Assembly: GCA_963656345.1 (NCBI GenBank)
Contig: CAVKHY010000018.1
Span: 1 to 28,528 of the forward strand
Direction: 5' to 3'
DNA: 28,528 bases
Source: CAKUFA01 sp963656345
GTDB taxonomy: Bacteria > Bacillota > Clostridia > Christensenellales > Aristaeellaceae
Below are positions 7,234-15,323 of this stretch, piece after piece. The notes under the pieces were generated by a model that did not search any database, had not been told where the DNA came from, and worked only from the letters and a program-made list of their open reading frames with translations. The translations under genes and the position numbers were made by a program. The stretch's first letter is position 1. The number at the start of each line of letters is the position of its first letter.

Positions 7234-7883
7234 GCGAGCAACAAAAGAGCGAACAATATTACACCCCCGACCCCACCTGTGCTTCCCGCCCGGCGGCATG
7301 CCATTTTGCCTGGCGGGGGCAGGTGCTGCGGTTCACCACGGATGCGGGGGTCTTCTCCCGGGGCGAGCTGGACAAGGGCACCAAACTGCTGCTGGATGCC
7401 CTGCCGGAGCTCCATGGCAGGGTGCTGGATCTGGGCTGCGGCTGGGGGGCTATCGGCGTTGCCGTGGGCAAGAAATACCCGGACACGGACGTGACCATGG
7501 CAGACGTGAACCACCGGGCACTGGCACTGGCGAAGGACAATGCGGAGCAGAACGGGGTCGCCCTCCGGTGCATGGAAAGCGACGGCATGGCGGCGCTGAT
7601 GGGAGAAAAGTTTGACACGGTGATCACCAATCCCCCTATTCGGGCGGGGAAACAGGTGATCTATCAAATGTTTGCGGACATTGCTTCCTGCCTTGCCCCC
7701 GGAGGAAGCCTGTACCTGGTGATCCGCAAGCAGCAGGGGGCGGAAAGCTGCATGAAGTACCTGAAGACCCTGTATGCCCAGGTGGAAAAACTGTCCCGGT
7801 CGGAAGGCTTCTGGGTGCTGAAGGCATCGGAGCCCCTGGAACGTGAAAATGAACAGAAGGAAGGCAATACCCATGGTTTATGA
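7230..7883 (+). CDS. RsmC-type class I SAM-dependent methyltransferase
   Basis: This 217-residue protein matches the methyltransferase-small domain of RsmC/RlmG-type rRNA guanine-N2 methyltransferases. It shows the opening F-x-T-D-x-G-V-F-S-x-x-x-x-D-x-G-T-x-L-L-L, the SAM-binding VLDLGCGWGAIG (65-76), an acidic D92 (ADVN) at the end of strand 2, and the catalytic TNPPI (133-137). It lacks the extra N-terminal half of E. coli RsmC, as is usual in Firmicutes. GTG at 7230 is chosen as start: it overlaps the preceding stop (GTGA) and GGAGG lies seven bases upstream, whereas an in-frame ATG at 7164 would run deep into the previous gene. The neighbouring pseudouridine synthase supports a role in 16S rRNA modification. 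The substrate base is inferred. Confidence 0.88.
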   Translation: MSEQQKSEQYYTPDPTCASRPAACHFAWRGQVLRFTTDAGVFSRGELDKGTKLLLDALPELHGRVLDLGCGWGAIGVAVGKKYPDTDVTMADVNHRALALAKDNAEQNGVALRCMESDGMAALMGEKFDTVITNPPIRAGKQVIYQMFADIASCLAPGGSLYLVIRKQQGAESCMKYLKTLYAQVEKLSRSEGFWVLKASEPLERENEQKEGNTHGL

Positions 7884-9045
7884 CGAGGAGTATTTTGAAA
7901 CCGGCCTGTACCGCATGAACACCCGCTGTGAAAAGTGGGATCTGATGCGGGAGGAAAACCACGACGATACCATGATTCCCCTGTGGGTGGCGGACATGGA
8001 TTTCCCCAGTCCGCCCCAGGTGCAGCAGGCCATCCTGAACCGTGCCGCCCATCCCACCTACGGCTATACCGAGCCCCTGGCAGATGACGATCAGGCGGTA
8101 ATGGATTACTGGCAGCGGCGGCACAACCTGACCATCGCCCGGGAAGATATCACCATGCTGCCCTGCGTGGTCACGGGACTGAAGCTGGCCATTCAGGCGG
8201 TTACCGAACCCGGAGACGGGGTGGTGCTCATGTCGCCCGTGTACGGGCCTTTCGCCGGCTCCGTGGAGGCTACCGGACGCACCAAGGTGGATTGCCCCCT
8301 GGTGAAGGACGCACAGGGACGCTACACCATGGATCTGCCGGCGGTTGAAAAGGCTCTGCAGGCAGGGGCAAAGGTTGTGATGCTCTGCAACCCCCACAAT
8401 CCTGCTTCCCGTGCCTGGAGCAGGGAAGAGCTGTTGGCGCTGCTGCATCTGACCAAGCAGTATCATGTGCTGCTGATTTCCGATGAAATTCATGCAGACT
8501 TCGTGTATGCTCCGGCGGTCTTTACCCCCATGCTGTCCCTGGAGACGGAAAACGTGCTGTCCCTTTGCGCAGCCAGCAAAACCTTCAATCTGGCCGGGCT
8601 GCAGCAGGCGCTGTGCCTGTGCAAGGATGAAAAGCTCCGCACAAAGTTCGTCCATGTGATGGAGGCCGCCGGGGTGCGCAGCGGCAACATTTTCGCCCTG
8701 GAGGCCACCCGTGCCGCCTATCAGTACGGGGACGCCTGGCTGGACGGCCTGCTGACCTACCTGGACGGCAGCCGGAAGCAGCTGACCCAGTGGGTGCAGG
8801 CGCATCTGCCCAAGGCGGTGCTGACCCCCATTGAGGCCACCTATCTAGCCTGGCTGGATCTGTCTGCCTACGGCTATACCACGGAAGAATTGATGGAAAA
8901 GGCCAAGGCCGCCGGGGTGTACTTTACCGCAGGCACCTTCTTCGGTGCGGAAACCGGGGAGTATCACCTGCGGGTGAATTTCGGCACGCCCAGGCACATC
9001 CTGTTCGAAGGTATGGCAAGGCTGGAAAAGGCTTTGCAGGAATAA
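7873..9045 (+). CDS. PatB/MalY-type PLP-dependent cystathionine beta-lyase (aminotransferase fold)
   Basis: This 390-residue fold-type I PLP enzyme is of the MalY/PatB group, which cleaves cystathionine or cysteine by beta-elimination. Family features in order are WDLM and IPLWVADMDFPSPP near the N-terminus (36-48), YGYTEP (63-68), the NPHNP loop (173-177), the cofactor aspartate in SDEIHADFVY (D204) and the Schiff-base lysine K236 in SKTFNLAGLQ. The NPHNP loop continues A-S-R where most relatives have G-R, a mild variation. The start at 7873 (MVYDEEYFETGLYRMN) fits the family N-terminus and has AAGGAAGG upstream; an in-frame ATG at 7843 is less likely. It overlaps the methyltransferase gene by 11 bases and ends the operon. 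Role: methionine/cysteine metabolism, or a broad C-S lyase. Confidence 0.9.
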   Translation: MVYDEEYFETGLYRMNTRCEKWDLMREENHDDTMIPLWVADMDFPSPPQVQQAILNRAAHPTYGYTEPLADDDQAVMDYWQRRHNLTIAREDITMLPCVVTGLKLAIQAVTEPGDGVVLMSPVYGPFAGSVEATGRTKVDCPLVKDAQGRYTMDLPAVEKALQAGAKVVMLCNPHNPASRAWSREELLALLHLTKQYHVLLISDEIHADFVYAPAVFTPMLSLETENVLSLCAASKTFNLAGLQQALCLCKDEKLRTKFVHVMEAAGVRSGNIFALEATRAAYQYGDAWLDGLLTYLDGSRKQLTQWVQAHLPKAVLTPIEATYLAWLDLSAYGYTTEELMEKAKAAGVYFTAGTFFGAETGEYHLRVNFGTPRHILFEGMARLEKALQE

Positions 9046-9050
9046 GTTTC

Positions 9051-9434
9051 GCAGGGGGCTTCAATAGGTCGAAGACCCTCGCCCCCCTGCACCCCTTTGC
9101 AGTCCACTTACAAGCAAATCGATCTATTCTGTTAGGCTTCGCAGGGGGCTTCAATGGGTCGAAGACCCTCGCCCTCTGCACCCCTTCGGGTGCACCCCTT
9201 TGATGGAAGCCTTTGCTTGAAGAAACAGATATTTGCGAAACAAATATTTCACCTTACATTTGTAGAATACTTGCATCCGAAGGGGCGCCGAAGGGGTCAA
9301 GGGAGCGACCGCAGGCTTCGCCTGTTCTTATGCCCTTGGGAATAAGCATAAACGAAAAGTATGCTTTATCCCAACCGTTGGATGCCTGAAGAAGTCCAGA
9401 GGGCGAGGGGCTTCGCCCCGTTTAAGCCCTCTGG
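9051..9434. repeat. Variable-arm hairpin island 2 (four copies, REPIN-like)
   Basis: Two plus-oriented copies start with GCAGGGGGC (9051 and 9141) and close with GCCCCCCTGC (9081-9090) and GCCCTCTGC (9171-9179). Each encloses an inner hairpin GGTC-GAA-GACC and is followed by ACCCCTTTG or ACCCCTTCGG. Two minus-oriented copies follow. One has CAAGGG (9298-9303) with CCCTTG (9333-9338) around CAGGC-TTC-GCCTG. The other has CCAGAGGGC (9396-9404) with GCCCTCTGG (9426-9434) around GGGGC-TTC-GCCCC. The last hairpin ends six bases before the addB ribosome site. The island fills the whole 409-base gap between patB-like and addB genes; no gene is seen in it. Confidence 0.7.
9336..9365 (+). promoter_or_regulatory. 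Possible weak promoter for addB inside the repeat island
   Basis: TTGGGA (9336-9341) and TATGCT (9360-9365) are separated by 18 bases and lie about 90 bases before addB. Both match consensus only partly. The -10 is inside the 45-bp segment also present, reversed, at 5344-5389. Confidence 0.25.
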
Positions 9435-9454
9435 TCAAAGAAGGAGATGAGCCC

Positions 9455-12400
9455 ATGGGACAGGTGATCATCCGCACCGGCCGTGCCGGACAGGTGCTGC
9501 CGGAGGTGATTCAAAGCATCGGCAGGCAGTATGCCGCCCATGAGCCGGTGGTGCTGCTGGTGCCGGAGCAGTATACCCTGCAGGCAGAGCGGGAATTGGT
9601 GGAGCAGCTGGATCTTCCCGGCTTTCTGGATCTGGACGTGCTGTCCCCCTCCCGGCTTCGGCGGCGCATCCGGGAAGGCGGCGGTTCCGACCCCCTGCCC
9701 AAACTGGATGACCGGGGGCGGAACATGGCCCTCAGCCACGCCCTCATCAAGGCGGAAAAGGAGCTTCGCTACTACGGCAAGGTAGCATCGGCCCCCGGTC
9801 TGCCGTCCAAGGTGGCTCGTATGCTGGATGATCTATGCCATGCCGATGCGGACGCTGACAAGCTGGAGGCCATGGCCGACGCTTCCCCTTCTGCGGCTAC
9901 GGCCGCCAAGCTGCGGGATCTGGCGCTGATCTGGCGCACCTATGAAGGCATCGTGTCCGGCCGTTTTGCCGACGAGCACGCCCAGGAGGAGGAAAGCTGC
10001 CGCCGCCTGTCAGCAAGCGGCGTGGTCACGGATGTGCACCTGTGGGTCTACGGCTTTGACGACCTGCCTGCCCCCCTGTGCAATTTGCTGTGCGTGGCAG
10101 CACCCCTCACCCGATCCATGACGGTGACCATGACCATGGACTTTGCCTCTGCCCCGGACGGGCATCTGTTCCTGACCCAGCGGCAAAGCGTGGGCAGGCT
10201 CATGCAGCAGCTGGAGGAGCAGGGCACTGCCTGTCAGCTCCAGCCCCTGCCGGAGAAGGCAAGCTCCCGTGCGCCCGCCCTTTGCTGGCTGGAGAAGTAC
10301 CTCTTTGCCTACGAGTCCCCGGCGTTCACGGGGGATACGTCGCCCATTACCATTCACGCCTGCGCCACCCCCTTTGCCGAGGCCGCCTATGCCGCCCAGA
10401 CCCTGCGCCGCTGGCACGATGCCGGCATTCCCTGGAGCCGCATGGCCATCGCCCTCAGCGGCACCGGTTCCGCCGCCCTGGATGTAACCCTGACCAAGGC
10501 CAACATTCCCCACTACATGGCACGAAAAGACACGGTGCTCCGCCACGGTCTGTGCCGCTTCCTCCTCAGCGCCCTGGCGGCGGTCACGGAAAATTACCGG
10601 CAGGAGGACGTGCTGGAGTGCGCCCGCAGCGGCTTTTCTCCCCTGACAGCAGAAGAAGCCATGATGCTGGAAAACTACGCCATTGAAAACGGCATTCGCC
10701 GGGATAAATGGCGCAAGCCCTTTACCCGTGGGGACAAGGCCGAGGAAAACGAAGCTCTGCGCCTGCGGCTCATTCCCCCCATGGAGAAGCTCCGTGCTGC
10801 CCTCGGCAAGGCAGGCAGTGCCGATCAGTCCCTCACGGCGATTTACACCCTGCTGGAGGATGTGGGTGCCTATTCGTGCCTGATGCAGCGGGAGGAAGAC
10901 TTGCTGCGCCGGGGCATGGCCGCCGAGGCGGCGCAGAACCGGCAGGTGTGGCAGCTGCTGCTGGATGTGCTGGATCAGCTGCACGATCTGCTGGGCAGCG
11001 ACCGTGCCCGCATGAAGGATCTGACCCGGTTCCTGTCCTCCGCTTTGGCAGATGCTTCCCTGTCCTCCCTGCCCCCTACCCGGGACACGGTGATGATCGG
11101 CGAAGCCGGGCACCTGATGACCGGCTCCCTGGATGCGCTGCTGATGATGGGCTTGCAGGACGGCGTCCTGTCCTCCACCCCGGACAGCCTTTTGTCCGAG
11201 CAGGAAAAAGCGGAGCTGGGGGAAACCCTGAAGCGCCCCATCGGCCTGACCCGTGCCCAGCAGGGCGCCCTGCGGCTCAGCGACTTTTACCGCACCATGG
11301 CCATGCCGGGCAAGTACCTGACCCTGACCTTTGCGGAAGGTTCCCAGGACGGGGCGGCCCTTCGTCCCTCCTCCCTCATCGGGGATGTACGGCGGCTGAT
11401 GCCGGACATTCAGGTGTCCGGCGGCGTGACAGATACGGGGGACGCAGTGCCCCTTGCCCCCCTGCCTGCCCTGGAAGGTCTGTCCCTTCGGTTCCGTGCC
11501 CTGGCGGACGGAAAAACGGACGCCCTGGAAGAGCCCTGGCAGGATGCGCTCCGTGCCCTGTGGCGCCTGCCGGCATATCAGCAGGTGACCCGGCAGATGA
11601 TCGCCGCCCTGGATGCGAAAATCGAGCCCAAGCACTTGGACGTGGCAGACGCTGCCGCCCTCTTCGGGCAGGACGCTGTGTCCGTCTCCCGCCTGGAAGA
11701 GTACGCCGCCTGCCCCTATCAGCATTTCGTGGATTACGGCCTAAAGCCGGTGGAGCGGCGGGAGTTCGTCTATCAGGCGGATGAGAAGGGTTCCTTCTTC
11801 CATGCCGCCCTGTGCCAATACGCCGCCCTGGCCACCGCCATGCCCGGCTGGCCGGATGTGGACGACGACACCGTGGATCGCCTGATGGATCAGGTGCTGT
11901 CTCCCCTGACGGAACAATGGGAAAACGGCCCCCTGACGGACGACGGCATCGGCCGGCAACTGGGCAAGAGCTACCTGCACGCCATCCGCCGGGCGGCGAA
12001 GATGTTTACCGCCCACAGCCGAAACAGCCGCTTTGTGACCATCGGCACGGAAGTGCCCTTCGGTCAGGGGGAAGGCCTGCCGCCGGTGGTGCTGACCTTG
12101 AAGAACGGGCGGAAGCTGACCTTACGGGGCACCATCGACCGGGTGGATCGGTTCGACGGGCACCACGGCAGCTATCTCCGTGTAGTGGACTACAAGAGCA
12201 GCCACCGCACCCTGAATCCCACCCGGGTGTGGCACGGGCTGCAACTGCAGCTGCTCACCTACCTGCAGGCCGCCACGGAGGGCATCCCCGGCACATCCCC
12301 TGCCGGCGCCTTTTACTTTGCGGTGAAGGATCCCGTGGTGGATACGGAGGCAGACACCAAGGAGGCTGCGGAGAAGGACATTGCCAAGGAGCTGCGCCTC

Positions 12401-12829
12401 AAGGGCATCGTGCTGGCGGATGCGGAAGTGGTGGAAGCCATGGACTATGACGAGCCCGACTTCTCCTTCGACAAGGTGTTCAAGCAGGACGGCAGCCTGG
12501 CTTCCGGCGCCAATGCCCTGGATGCGGAGCAGATGGCCGCCCTTATGCGGCACACCCGGCGAACGGCGGAGCAATTCGCCCAGGAGATCCGGGAAGGCCG
12601 CATGGACGTAAGCCCGGCACAGGTGGGGGAAGAAACCCCCTGCACCTACTGCGCCTATGCGGGCATTTGCCGACGGGATCCCCGGCTCCCCGGGGGACAG
12701 CCCCGAAAAATCCCTGAGATCAGCAAGGAGGATTTTCTGACCCTGTTGGCGAATGAATCCTCAAGCGATTTGTCCCTGTCGCCAAAGGAGGCGGAGCATG
12801 CCGATGATGAAGCGGGAAAATCATCATGA
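9455..12829 (+). CDS. addB: AddB/RexB subunit of AddAB-type recombination helicase-nuclease
   Basis: This 1124-residue protein matches AddB/RexB, which with AddA processes double-strand breaks and, in characterised systems, recognises Chi. The N-terminal LVPEQYTLQAE segment (about 35-45) is a family hallmark. The C-terminal RecB-like nuclease shows GTID (892-895) and DYK (D912, K914). Four cysteines, C753 (AACPYQHF) and C1063, C1066 and C1072 (CTYCAYAGIC), match the iron-sulfur staple around AddB nuclease domains. The usual N-terminal Walker A (GxxGSGKT) is absent: residues 8-15 read TGRAGQVL, so the ATP site appears degenerate, as described for RexB-type subunits. The start at 9455 has AAGGAG about nine bases upstream. 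addA, normally next to addB, is not in this window; the next gene is an unrelated small P-loop protein. Confidence 0.93.
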   Translation: MGQVIIRTGRAGQVLPEVIQSIGRQYAAHEPVVLLVPEQYTLQAERELVEQLDLPGFLDLDVLSPSRLRRRIREGGGSDPLPKLDDRGRNMALSHALIKAEKELRYYGKVASAPGLPSKVARMLDDLCHADADADKLEAMADASPSAATAAKLRDLALIWRTYEGIVSGRFADEHAQEEESCRRLSASGVVTDVHLWVYGFDDLPAPLCNLLCVAAPLTRSMTVTMTMDFASAPDGHLFLTQRQSVGRLMQQLEEQGTACQLQPLPEKASSRAPALCWLEKYLFAYESPAFTGDTSPITIHACATPFAEAAYAAQTLRRWHDAGIPWSRMAIALSGTGSAALDVTLTKANIPHYMARKDTVLRHGLCRFLLSALAAVTENYRQEDVLECARSGFSPLTAEEAMMLENYAIENGIRRDKWRKPFTRGDKAEENEALRLRLIPPMEKLRAALGKAGSADQSLTAIYTLLEDVGAYSCLMQREEDLLRRGMAAEAAQNRQVWQLLLDVLDQLHDLLGSDRARMKDLTRFLSSALADASLSSLPPTRDTVMIGEAGHLMTGSLDALLMMGLQDGVLSSTPDSLLSEQEKAELGETLKRPIGLTRAQQGALRLSDFYRTMAMPGKYLTLTFAEGSQDGAALRPSSLIGDVRRLMPDIQVSGGVTDTGDAVPLAPLPALEGLSLRFRALADGKTDALEEPWQDALRALWRLPAYQQVTRQMIAALDAKIEPKHLDVADAAALFGQDAVSVSRLEEYAACPYQHFVDYGLKPVERREFVYQADEKGSFFHAALCQYAALATAMPGWPDVDDDTVDRLMDQVLSPLTEQWENGPLTDDGIGRQLGKSYLHAIRRAAKMFTAHSRNSRFVTIGTEVPFGQGEGLPPVVLTLKNGRKLTLRGTIDRVDRFDGHHGSYLRVVDYKSSHRTLNPTRVWHGLQLQLLTYLQAATEGIPGTSPAGAFYFAVKDPVVDTEADTKEAAEKDIAKELRLKGIVLADAEVVEAMDYDEPDFSFDKVFKQDGSLASGANALDAEQMAALMRHTRRTAEQFAQEIREGRMDVSPAQVGEETPCTYCAYAGICRRDPRLPGGQPRKIPEISKEDFLTLLANESSSDLSLSPKEAEHADDEAGKSS

Positions 12830-12832
12830 GGA

Positions 12833-12861
12833 TTGCATAATTCGCCAAAATGGGATATAAT
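12833..12861 (+). promoter_or_regulatory. Promoter of small P-loop gene
   Basis: TTGCAT (12833-12838) and TATAAT (12856-12861) with a 17-base spacer lie just after the addB stop. The start codon follows 39 bases later. The gene is thus expressed independently of addB. Confidence 0.75.
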
Positions 12862-12900
12862 GATACCAGAGAAAAGATTCTCCGAAGGAGGCGTTTTCCC

Positions 12901-13311
12901 ATGATTAAGATCATTGCAGGAAAAAAGGGTTCCGGAAAGACCAAGCGGCTCATCGATATGACCAACCAGGCTGCCAAGGAATCCGCCCATGATGTCATTT
13001 TCATCGATGACGATAACCGCTATATGTTCGACATTGACCACAAGGTTCGCTTCATCAACGCAGCGGACTACCACGTGAAGACCCCCGAAATGTTCCTGGG
13101 CTTCCTGTGCGGCATGCTGAGCCAGAACTTCGACGTAGGCACCATTTTCGTGGATGCTTTCGTGAAGCTGTGCCAGACCGAGCTGGCCGATGCCGGCTGG
13201 CTGTTCACCGGCATGGAAGAGCTGTGCCAGAAGCACGACGTGGACTTTATTCTCTCCGTCAGTGCCGATCCCGATACCCTGCCTGAATTCATGAAGGCTT
13301 ACCTGATCTGA
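12901..13311 (+). CDS. Small P-loop ATPase-like protein of unknown function
   Basis: This 136-residue protein begins with a strong Walker A motif, IIAGKKGSGKTK (residues 4-15). It has two hydrophobic strand-plus-acid candidates for Walker B, VIFID (32-36) and TIFVD (81-85), but little else, so it is a minimal NTPase domain. Proteins of this kind occur widely in Clostridia, sometimes loosely labelled twitching-motility or PilT-related, but there are no pilus genes here and I would not transfer that name. The start at 12901 has AAGGAGG about nine bases before it; an upstream in-frame ATG at 12850 lies in the promoter and is rejected. It has its own promoter and its own terminator, hence it is a single-gene unit. 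The position after addB, which lacks a Walker A, is curious but probably coincidental. Confidence 0.85.
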   Translation: MIKIIAGKKGSGKTKRLIDMTNQAAKESAHDVIFIDDDNRYMFDIDHKVRFINAADYHVKTPEMFLGFLCGMLSQNFDVGTIFVDAFVKLCQTELADAGWLFTGMEELCQKHDVDFILSVSADPDTLPEFMKAYLI

Positions 13312-13350
13312 TCAGGAAGCAGTCTGCAGGCGGATTGACCTGGAAAAACC

Positions 13351-13391
13351 GGGAACGGTGGTGCTATCCGCCGTTCCCTTTCTTTATTTTT
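13351..13391 (+). terminator. Intrinsic terminator after P-loop gene
   Basis: GGGAACGGTGG (13351-13361) pairs with CCGCCGTTCCC (13368-13378), including one G-T pair, around a short loop. A T-rich tail (TTTCTTTATTTTT) follows at 13379-13391. Confidence 0.82.
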
Positions 13392-13421
13392 CGCTGAACA
13401 TCATGATCGGAGGGTGATTCC

Positions 13422-14918
13422 ATGTCCTTCTTTTCCACCCGAGGGCAGCACTGCGTTACTGCCTCTCAGGCCATTTTGCGGGGCATTGCCCCTGACGGGG
13501 GACTGTTCGTTCCGGCCATGTTCCCCCAGGTTTCCAGGGAAAAGCTGGCGGAGATGGCCGGCATGGATTACTGCCAACGGGCGGTCAGCATCCTGAAGCT
13601 CTACCTGGAGGACTATACCATTCCCGAAATCACCCGGGCGGTGCATGCCGCCTACGACGGGGATAAGTTTGACAGCGAAGCCATTGCCCCGGTGCATCCC
13701 CTGGACGAGAACACCTATGTGCTGGAGCTGTTCCACGGCCCCACCCTTGCCTTTAAGGATATGGCCCTGCAGCTGCTGCCCCACCTGGTCACCCTGGCTG
13801 CCGAGAAGAATCACGAGCACCGGGAGATTGCCATCCTCACCGCCACCAGCGGCGATACGGGCAAGGCGGCGCTGGAAGGCTTCAAGGACGTGCCCGGCAC
13901 CAGCTGCACCGTGTTCTACCCCCTGGACGGGGTCAGCAATGTGCAGAAGCTGCAAATGACCACCACCGGGGGCGACAACACCCACGTCATTGCCGTGAAG
14001 GGCAACTTTGATGACGCACAGACCGGGGTGAAGAAGCTTTTCGCCTCACCGGACTTTGCCGAGGCCATGGACAAGGAGGGCAAGGTGCTTTCCTCTGCCA
14101 ACAGCATCAATTTCGGCCGTCTGGTGCCCCAGATCGTGTACTACTTCAGCGCATATGCGGATCTGATCCGTCAGGGTGCAGTTTCCGTCGGGGAGCCGGT
14201 GAACTTCGCCGTGCCCACGGGCAACTTCGGGGACATTCTGGCGGCCTACTATGCCCGGAACATGGGGCTGCCCATCGGCAAGCTGATCTGCGCCAGCAAC
14301 CGGAACAACGTGCTGACGGACTTCTTCCATACAGGCATTTATTCCACCCACCGCACCTTTGTGAAGACCACCTCCCCCAGCATGGACATTCTGGTTTCCT
14401 CCAACCTGGAACGGCTGCTGTTCGAGGCCGCCGACCGGGATGGGGATCTGGTGAAGGTGTGGATGAACCAGCTGGCCGACTGCGGCAGCTATTCCGTAGG
14501 CGAACAGCGGCTGGAGTGGATGCAGAGCCTGTTTGCCTCCGGCTGTGCAGACGACCGGGAAACTGCCGAGGAGATCCGCACCCGTTTCTTCCATGACCAT
14601 TACCTGATGGATACCCACACCGCCGTGGCCTCTCAGGTGCTGGGGCAGTACCGGAAGGAGACCGGGGACAATACCCTGACGGTGCTTGTGTCCACCGCCA
14701 GCCCCTACAAGTTTGCCGAAGCGGTGCTGGCCGCCGTGGAAGGACAGGAAACCGTCGCCTCCCTGGATGCCTTTACCTGCGGCGAGGAGCTGTCGAAGAT
14801 GATCGGCATTCCCGTGCCCCAGCAGGTGCAGGCGCTGAAGACCCTGCCCGTGCGGCACACTGCCGTGTGCGAAAAGGACGGCATGGCCAAGGCTGTGCTG
14901 GACGCATTCGGAAAATGA
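13422..14918 (+). CDS. thrC: Threonine synthase
   Basis: This 498-residue enzyme is of the long threonine synthase type, which converts O-phosphohomoserine to threonine and phosphate using PLP. Landmarks are the N-terminal STRGQ and GIAPDGGLFVP (21-31), the FHGPTLAFKDMALQ block with Schiff-base lysine K112, the phosphate/PLP loop ATSGDTGKAAL, and the V-P-T-G-N-F-G-D segment near the middle. Length and the late C-terminal K-x-x-G-I-P-V-P region fit the fungal/Gram-negative-like long class rather than the about 350-residue Bacillus class. GGAGGG lies seven to eight bases before the ATG. It stands alone: terminators lie before (13351) and after (14925). No T-box or attenuator structure is evident in the 110-base upstream region. 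Confidence 0.95.
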   Translation: MSFFSTRGQHCVTASQAILRGIAPDGGLFVPAMFPQVSREKLAEMAGMDYCQRAVSILKLYLEDYTIPEITRAVHAAYDGDKFDSEAIAPVHPLDENTYVLELFHGPTLAFKDMALQLLPHLVTLAAEKNHEHREIAILTATSGDTGKAALEGFKDVPGTSCTVFYPLDGVSNVQKLQMTTTGGDNTHVIAVKGNFDDAQTGVKKLFASPDFAEAMDKEGKVLSSANSINFGRLVPQIVYYFSAYADLIRQGAVSVGEPVNFAVPTGNFGDILAAYYARNMGLPIGKLICASNRNNVLTDFFHTGIYSTHRTFVKTTSPSMDILVSSNLERLLFEAADRDGDLVKVWMNQLADCGSYSVGEQRLEWMQSLFASGCADDRETAEEIRTRFFHDHYLMDTHTAVASQVLGQYRKETGDNTLTVLVSTASPYKFAEAVLAAVEGQETVASLDAFTCGEELSKMIGIPVPQQVQALKTLPVRHTAVCEKDGMAKAVLDAFGK

Positions 14919-14924
14919 ATGATG

Positions 14925-14963
14925 CCCCTCCGCTGATTCCTCCGATGAGGCGGAGGGGTTTTT
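14925..14963 (+). terminator. Intrinsic terminator after thrC
   Basis: CCCCTCCGC (14925-14933) pairs perfectly with GCGGAGGGG (14950-14958), followed immediately by T5 (14959-14963). Confidence 0.9.
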
Positions 14964-14973
14964 CGATTGATGC

Positions 14974-15253
14974 CCAGAGGGCATAAGAACAGGCGACGCC
15001 TGCGGTTGCCTTCTGGACTCCTTCAGAACCCGACTTTTATTACCCATTCTTCTCGGTTGTTATGCTCAAGGGGGCTTTCCGATCGCCCCCTTGACCCCTT
15101 CGGAGCCCAACCTTTAGGTTCCCTTCGAGATGAAGACAACTGTCTTCCCATCTCCAACAAAAGACTACTTCATCCGAAGGGGCGGCGAAGGAGTCCAGAG
15201 GGCGACCGCAAAGCCCTCTGGGCCATCATGAAAAAAGGAATGGGTATAGGGGC
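14974..15253. repeat. Variable-arm hairpin island 3 (REPIN-like)
   Basis: Plus-oriented copies: CCAGAGGGC (14974-14982) with GCCTTCTGG (15008-15016) around CAGGC-GAC-GCCTG, then ACTCCTTCAG; and CAAGGGGGC (15067-15075) with GCCCCCTTG (15085-15093) around TTTCCGATC, then ACCCCTTCGGAGCCC. The minus-oriented copy is CCAGAGGGC (15195-15203) with GCCCTCTGG (15213-15221) around GACCGCAAA, preceded by GGCGGCGAAGGAGT. A shorter relative, AGGGGC-GCCGGTCAA-GCCCCT, follows at 15248-15268. No gene is seen between 14919 and 15323. Confidence 0.7.
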
Positions 15254-15323
15254 GCCGGTCAAGCCCCTTGGTATCCATCACATTATGTATCACCCATGTT
15301 ATAACAAATCAGGAGGCAATGGC

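Noticed and set aside
9154..9345. Short open frames inside the repeat islands as small genes
   Set aside because: The encoded strings simply translate hairpin arms and CCCCTTCGG flanks, have no ribosome sites and are not preserved between copies.
10010..11725. Very long open frame on the minus strand inside addB (similar ones at 1866-3326 and 25337-27040)
   Set aside because: Composition is that of an antisense shadow of GC-rich codons (Q, H, G, R-rich). There are no ribosome sites, and the plus-strand genes are unambiguous.
13312..13421. T-box or peptide attenuator upstream of thrC
   Set aside because: The interval is 110 bases, is occupied by the upstream gene's terminator, and lacks a T-box sequence or a threonine-rich leader peptide.
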